From Sphingopyxis sp. (GTDB lineage: Bacteria > Pseudomonadota > Alphaproteobacteria > Sphingomonadales > Sphingomonadaceae), in NCBI GenBank assembly GCA_026125835.1, contig JAHCKJ010000105.1, positions 1 to 7,253 on the forward strand: a stretch of 7,253 nt of DNA, written 5' to 3'. The notes under the pieces are model-generated. The model was given only the letters and a program-made list of their open reading frames with translations. It was not told the origin of the DNA and ran no database searches. A program made the position numbers and the translations under genes. Numbering within the stretch: position 1 is the stretch's first letter; the number at the start of each line of letters is the position of its first letter. Shown piece after piece: positions 6,394 to 7,253 of the stretch.

Positions 6394-6449
6394 ATGAAGG
6401 AAGGTTTGGCGCTAATTCCCGGAGCGACCCACAAGCTAGGACAAGATTG

Positions 6450-7172
6450 ATGGCACTTACGAACGATCATACGGTCAAAGCCTTCGACGAAGACCTCAAC
6501 CGCCTCCGCGGGCTGATCAGCGAGATGGGCGGCCGCGCCGAACAGGCGCTGCTCCAGGCGATGACCGCGCTGAAACAGGGCGACCTCGACCTCGCGGCGC
6601 AGGTCGTGCGCGACGACAAAAAGATCGACGCGCTGGAAAGCGAAGTCGAGCAGCTCGCCGTGCAGACGATTGCGCTCAGGGCTCCGATGGCCGACGACCT
6701 GCGCGAAATGATCGCGGCGCTGAAGATCGTGTCGGTCGTCGAACGCATCGGTGATTATGCGAAGAATATCGCCAAGCGCGTCGCGCTGATGGACCAGACG
6801 CGGTCGATCGAGGCGATCCCGCTGCTCATGTCGATGTCGTCGAACGTTGCCGAACTGGTCCACGACGCGCTCGACAGCTTTGCGGCGCGCGACGCCGAAC
6901 TCGCGGTGCGGGTCACCGTCCGCGACAAGAATGTCGACGATTTCTACAACAGCATCTTTCGCACCCTCGTCACCTTCATGATGGAAAATCCGAAATATAT
7001 ATCGGAAAGCGCGCACCTGCTGTTCGTGGCCAAGAACCTCGAGCGCATGGGCGACCATGCGACCAACATCGCCGAGATGGTCTATTATGTCGTGACCGGC
7101 GAACATATGGAGGAGCGCGAGCGCGGGGAAACCCCCGAGGAAAGCGCCGCGGCGGAGAAGGAGCAAGGCTGA
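6450..7172 (+). CDS. phoU: Phosphate signalling complex regulator PhoU
   Basis: PhoU is a cytoplasmic negative regulator that joins PstSCAB activity to the PhoR/PhoB two-component system and also restrains phosphate uptake. The 240-residue, nearly all-helical protein shows the two tandem three-helix PhoU repeats. Each carries the metal-binding motif E-R-[I/M]-G-D followed by a conserved A-x-N-I: ERIGDYAKNIA (98-108) and ERMGDHATNIA (198-208). The C-terminus (about 221-240) is a short Glu-rich tail. I chose the ATG at 6450, which has AGGA (6438-6441) eight bases upstream and a family-like N-terminus. An in-frame ATG at 6369 lies inside the right arm of the inverted repeat and would add 27 repeat-derived residues. 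The stop overlaps the following response-regulator start by one base (TGATG). Confidence 0.95.
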   Translation: MALTNDHTVKAFDEDLNRLRGLISEMGGRAEQALLQAMTALKQGDLDLAAQVVRDDKKIDALESEVEQLAVQTIALRAPMADDLREMIAALKIVSVVERIGDYAKNIAKRVALMDQTRSIEAIPLLMSMSSNVAELVHDALDSFAARDAELAVRVTVRDKNVDDFYNSIFRTLVTFMMENPKYISESAHLLFVAKNLERMGDHATNIAEMVYYVVTGEHMEERERGETPEESAAAEKEQG

Positions 7173-7253
7173 TGCCGCAGCCCGACCTGCTGCTGATCGA
7201 CGACGACGAGGCGATCGCCGAGCTCATCGTCTGGCATTTCGCACGCGAGGGTT
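7172..7253 (+). CDS. phoB: PhoB-type response regulator, 5' end only (truncated by window edge)
   Basis: Only 27 codons are visible. They begin MPQPDLLLIDDDEAIAELIV, a response-regulator receiver start: a hydrophobic first beta strand (LLLI) followed by the acidic cluster DDDE that binds Mg2+ near the phospho-acceptor Asp, then the first helix. The AAGGAG ribosome site at 7158-7163 lies eight bases upstream, and the ATG overlaps the phoU stop by one base. The position directly after phoU is the usual place for phoB in alphaproteobacteria, so PhoB is the likely identity. The phospho-acceptor Asp and the DNA-binding domain lie outside the window, so the sequence itself only proves a receiver domain. 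Confidence 0.8.
   Translation, partial: MPQPDLLLIDDDEAIAELIVWHFAREG

Noticed and set aside
6309..7166. Minus-strand open frame opposite phoU reaching into the inverted repeat
   Set aside because: It is antisense to a certain phoU, and its end is repeat-derived; no family signature is seen.

Overview
The window looks like a chromosomal segment of a GC-rich alphaproteobacterium, most likely a sphingomonad (Sphingopyxis or Sphingomonas type). Three things point there: the high-GC coding style, the unusually long PstC and PstA with N-terminal extensions typical of alphaproteobacteria, and several long hairpin-forming intergenic repeats of a kind I associate with sphingomonads. The genus is inferred from these traits and was not tested by a search.

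Layout. Bases 1-93 hold two stacked inverted repeats and no gene. A small ABM-fold monooxygenase-like gene lies on the minus strand (94-402), with an imperfect 20-bp palindrome upstream of its start. A gene-free, AT-richer stretch (403-723) leads to a plus-strand gene (724-1386) whose base composition is clearly lower in GC than its neighbours. Its product carries an RNRIVH motif that fits the HEPN ribonuclease consensus. A well-formed Pho box (1529-1546) then precedes the phosphate operon: pstS (lipoprotein phosphate-binding protein), pstC and pstA (permeases), pstB (ATPase), phoU (regulator) and the first 27 codons of a phoB-type response regulator that runs off the right edge.

How the genes work together. 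PstS captures inorganic phosphate in the periplasm, PstC and PstA form the membrane channel, and PstB drives uptake by ATP hydrolysis. PhoU links transporter state to the PhoR/PhoB two-component system, and PhoB in turn binds the Pho box. pstC/pstA, pstA/pstB and phoU/phoB abut or overlap and are probably translationally coupled. Two junctions are not tight. The pstS-pstC gap holds a terminator-like hairpin plus a 25-bp inverted repeat, which could make PstS more abundant than the permease. The pstB-phoU gap holds a 33-bp inverted repeat. No phoR is present in the window.

Most of the window is a conventional Pst/Pho locus. The parts worth a second look are the compositionally foreign HEPN-like gene beside the operon and the large hairpins between the operon genes. 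I did not find convincing evidence of a wholly new multi-gene system.
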